From positions 328,001 through 392,000 of the forward strand of contig SEMN01000189.1 of assembly GCA_005408345.1 (NCBI GenBank): a DNA stretch of 64,000 bases. The letters run 5' to 3'. Under the pieces are notes generated by a model. It did not search any database, was not told the DNA's origin, and saw only the letters and a program-made list of their open reading frames with translations. This document shows positions 62,210-64,000 of the stretch, one piece after another (positions within the stretch are counted from its first letter, which is position 1; every line of letters begins with the position of its first letter). This DNA is from Macquaria australasica. Its lineage: Eukaryota > Chordata > Actinopteri > Centrarchiformes > Percichthyidae. The position numbers and the translations under genes were made by a program.

Positions 62210-62352
62210 CCTTTGAGACTTTGGGTACATTTTGCTCATAATACTTCTGCACTTTTACTTAAAATGCCGGACTTTTATTTGTAATTAGGTATTTTTACAT
62301 TGTGGTATTATTACTTTTAATCCAGTAAAAGATCTGAGTACTTCTTTCACCA
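62210..62352. repeat. Interspersed repeat, partial copy related to 48195-48680
   Basis: Words in order: GGGTACATTTTGCTCATAATAC, CTGCACTTTTACTTAAAATG, GGTATTTTTACATTGTGGTATTA, TCTGAGTACTTCTTTCACCACTGCC. It corresponds to one end of the dispersed repeat seen near PTPN9. Confidence 0.6.
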
Positions 62353-63000
62353 CTGCCAATAACAAATAAATCCACTCAGAAAGCAAACTCTCATTATAAA
62401 TCAGGTTATGTGGCCAGGAGTGCATCTGTTTAATGAATTTTAGGAACCCTTGATGCAGCAGAGTGGCTCTCCCCTCCATAACCTATTAGAATACCTACTC
62501 ATTTTAATACACTAGCTTTCACCTAATCAACTAGCTCAGCAGATAAAGGACCTATTTTAAAAAGTATGTACATGACCTGTTTGTATTTCAAAATGTTTTC
62601 AAATCCCTGATGAACCAGAGTGACCCTACAGAAACTGGAATTTTATGAAAAAATGTTATTAAACATCTTTAAATTTAATGTACTACATTTTACTTAAGTA
62701 TCAGTAATCTTCTAGGACTCACATTATCAGCAGCTATATACAGCATGTACAGTAATGCTAAATTTCACTTTTTTTCTGAAATAGCCTTCCTTCTTATGAC
62801 TTATATCCAACTGATGCTAAAAAATTACAAAATTGATATTCATGCTTCAAAAGGCTGGAACATACTATTACAAGTGATATAGTTTGTAAATTATTTCAAG
62901 GATGTGTTTACCTTTCGTTTACCAGATTTACCAGTTCTAACTATCTAGTTCAGTGTTCAAAGGGGATGAGATCAAGTGAATGAAAAGGTCATAGAATATG

Positions 63001-63140
63001 ATTCACATAATTTTCATACTCATGAAACCATTCAGTGATGCCTCCTGCTCTGTGGATGGGGGTACTGCATTCTGGTAGAGACGACTCAGAATTGAAAATG
63101 TTTCATCACAGGATAAAGGCGATCACTCAGAATATCATTC
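63001..63140 (-). pseudogene. Tc1-like transposase fragment (second catalytic Asp region)
   Basis: The minus strand reads a degenerate block, PIHRAGGITEWFHEYENYVNH, matching the APIHRA..VTEWFDEHEN..H region of a Tc1-type transposase that follows the second catalytic Asp. Stops interrupt both sides. It is a short dead fragment. Confidence 0.6.
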
Positions 63141-63486
63141 TGATAATACTTACATTATACTTAAGTAAAAAGTTGAATGCATGACTTTACACAAGTAAAG
63201 TATCTGAATGCTTCACTTGTGGTCAAGTGGGCCTGGCCAGCATTTTTGTACATGTCACAGAGCATGTAAGGATGTTAATTGCTTAATTGTATGATGTATT
63301 GCACCTATAAGGACACACTAATGCAATGTACCTTCATGAAGGTTATAAAGTTTTTTGTTTTTAGAGACTTGTTGATTCAACTTTATTGTCATTTACAACG
63401 AGAGGTGTTTCTAATATTTAGTCTACCCCATCTATATGGAGGGATATGGAAGCCCATTTCTATGGAAGCCCATTTCCGCCAGTAAC

Positions 63487-63507
63487 AAAAAAAAAAAAAA
63501 AAAAAAG
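63487..63507. repeat. Poly(A) run
   Basis: A homopolymer of about 20 A sits at the left edge of the AGTCAAAATTATGAGATA array. Confidence 0.9.
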
Positions 63508-64000
63508 ATTAAAAAAAGTCAAAATTATTAGATAAAAAAAAGTCAAAATTGTGAGATAAAAGTCATAATTATGAGATAAAAAGTCGAAATTATGAGATAA
63601 AAGTCCTAATTATGAGATAGAAAGTGCGCATGCGCCACCCGTAACCCCATGCAAACGATATGCAAACCTAAATAAGGCAACTATAACAGTTGACTTTTGT
63701 AAATGTTTGATGTTGGATTAAGTTAAGTTGCTGTTCAATGAAGGCTGCCACCTCTGTCACATTGGTTTTATTCTTTCTATGCCAAAACTGCTTCTTCAAT
63801 CCCACGTGAATCAGCAAGCAGGCGAAGTGTTTCATTTGTTGTAAAGCCACGTTTAAAGTCTTCAATGTTCTCACAATCCATCCATTTCTGACAAATTAAC
63901 CAGGAGAACTGGTGCCAAAGAGCTGCTACTCTCATTGTTGTTTGAAAGTATCTCATAATTATGACTTTTTATCTCATAATTTCGACTTTTCTATCTCATT
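63508..64000 (-). mobile_element. Inverted-array element with integrase-like gene remnant, cut by the window edge
   Basis: The left end (63508-63622) has tandem copies of a unit close to AAAGTCATAATTATGAGATA, and the right end (63946-64000) has the same unit in reverse complement. The 320-bp interior encodes, on the minus strand, a frameshifted piece reading RGFTTNETLRLLADSRGI then HRKNKTNVTEVAAFIEQQL. This resembles the N-terminal part of an integrase-core-domain protein family widespread in fish genomes (RRGFSNDEIL..LAHSHGI ... RRKNQTD..EVA.FI). It looks like a non-autonomous, internally deleted DNA element. Confidence 0.5.

Noticed and set aside
1..64000. A previously undescribed multi-gene biological system
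   Set aside because: All substantial coding signal is explained by five conserved vertebrate genes plus transposon debris. The remaining sequence shows no cluster of linked novel genes.

Overview
The window is vertebrate nuclear DNA, almost certainly from a ray-finned (teleost, probably percomorph-like) fish. The grounds are five intron-rich genes encoding recognisable vertebrate proteins, many introns of only 80-500 bp (POLQ fits in 16.5 kb), long CA/GT microsatellites, and interspersed repeats of types familiar from fish genomes. No bacterial or phage gene, CRISPR array, tRNA or rRNA was seen.

Layout, left to right. 1-2761: AT-rich sequence without a credible coding exon, read as the 3' UTR of a plus-strand gene lying mostly outside the window. 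5802-3017 (minus): GRHPR, 9 coding exons, 359 codons. 7826-16994 (plus): UBA6, 31 coding exons, 1025 codons. 36030-19516 (minus): POLQ, 35 coding exons, 2845 codons. 36607-45375 (plus): PTPN9, 13 coding exons, 779 codons. 57739-49606 (minus): THSD4 (ADAMTSL6), short form with its own signal peptide, 12 coding exons, 639 codons. 57740-64000: no recognised gene; mostly unassigned sequence plus transposon debris. All five gene models were assembled by hand from exon homology and splice phase. Each sums to a whole number of codons with a terminal stop and no internal stop in the assembled frame.

The genes alternate in head-to-head and tail-to-tail pairs. GRHPR and UBA6 diverge (2.0 kb between start codons). 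UBA6 and POLQ converge. POLQ and PTPN9 diverge from a 576-bp GC-rich shared promoter region with an E2F-like site and a YY1-like start element. PTPN9 and THSD4 converge. The genes do not form one pathway: glyoxylate/hydroxypyruvate reduction, ubiquitin/FAT10 activation, theta-mediated end joining, a lipid-binding tyrosine phosphatase, and an extracellular fibrillin-associated matrix protein.

The accessory content is a broken Tc1-like transposase in a POLQ intron, several short inverted-repeat elements (MITE-like), a LINE 3' end in a UBA6 intron, a shattered Tc1-like copy and an inverted-array element at the right edge. The most unusual structural signal is in THSD4, where long dinucleotide arrays sit on or within a few bases of several splice sites. 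I found no evidence of an undescribed multi-gene system. The items worth checking are splice-site oddities, lineage-specific protein expansions and transposon structures.
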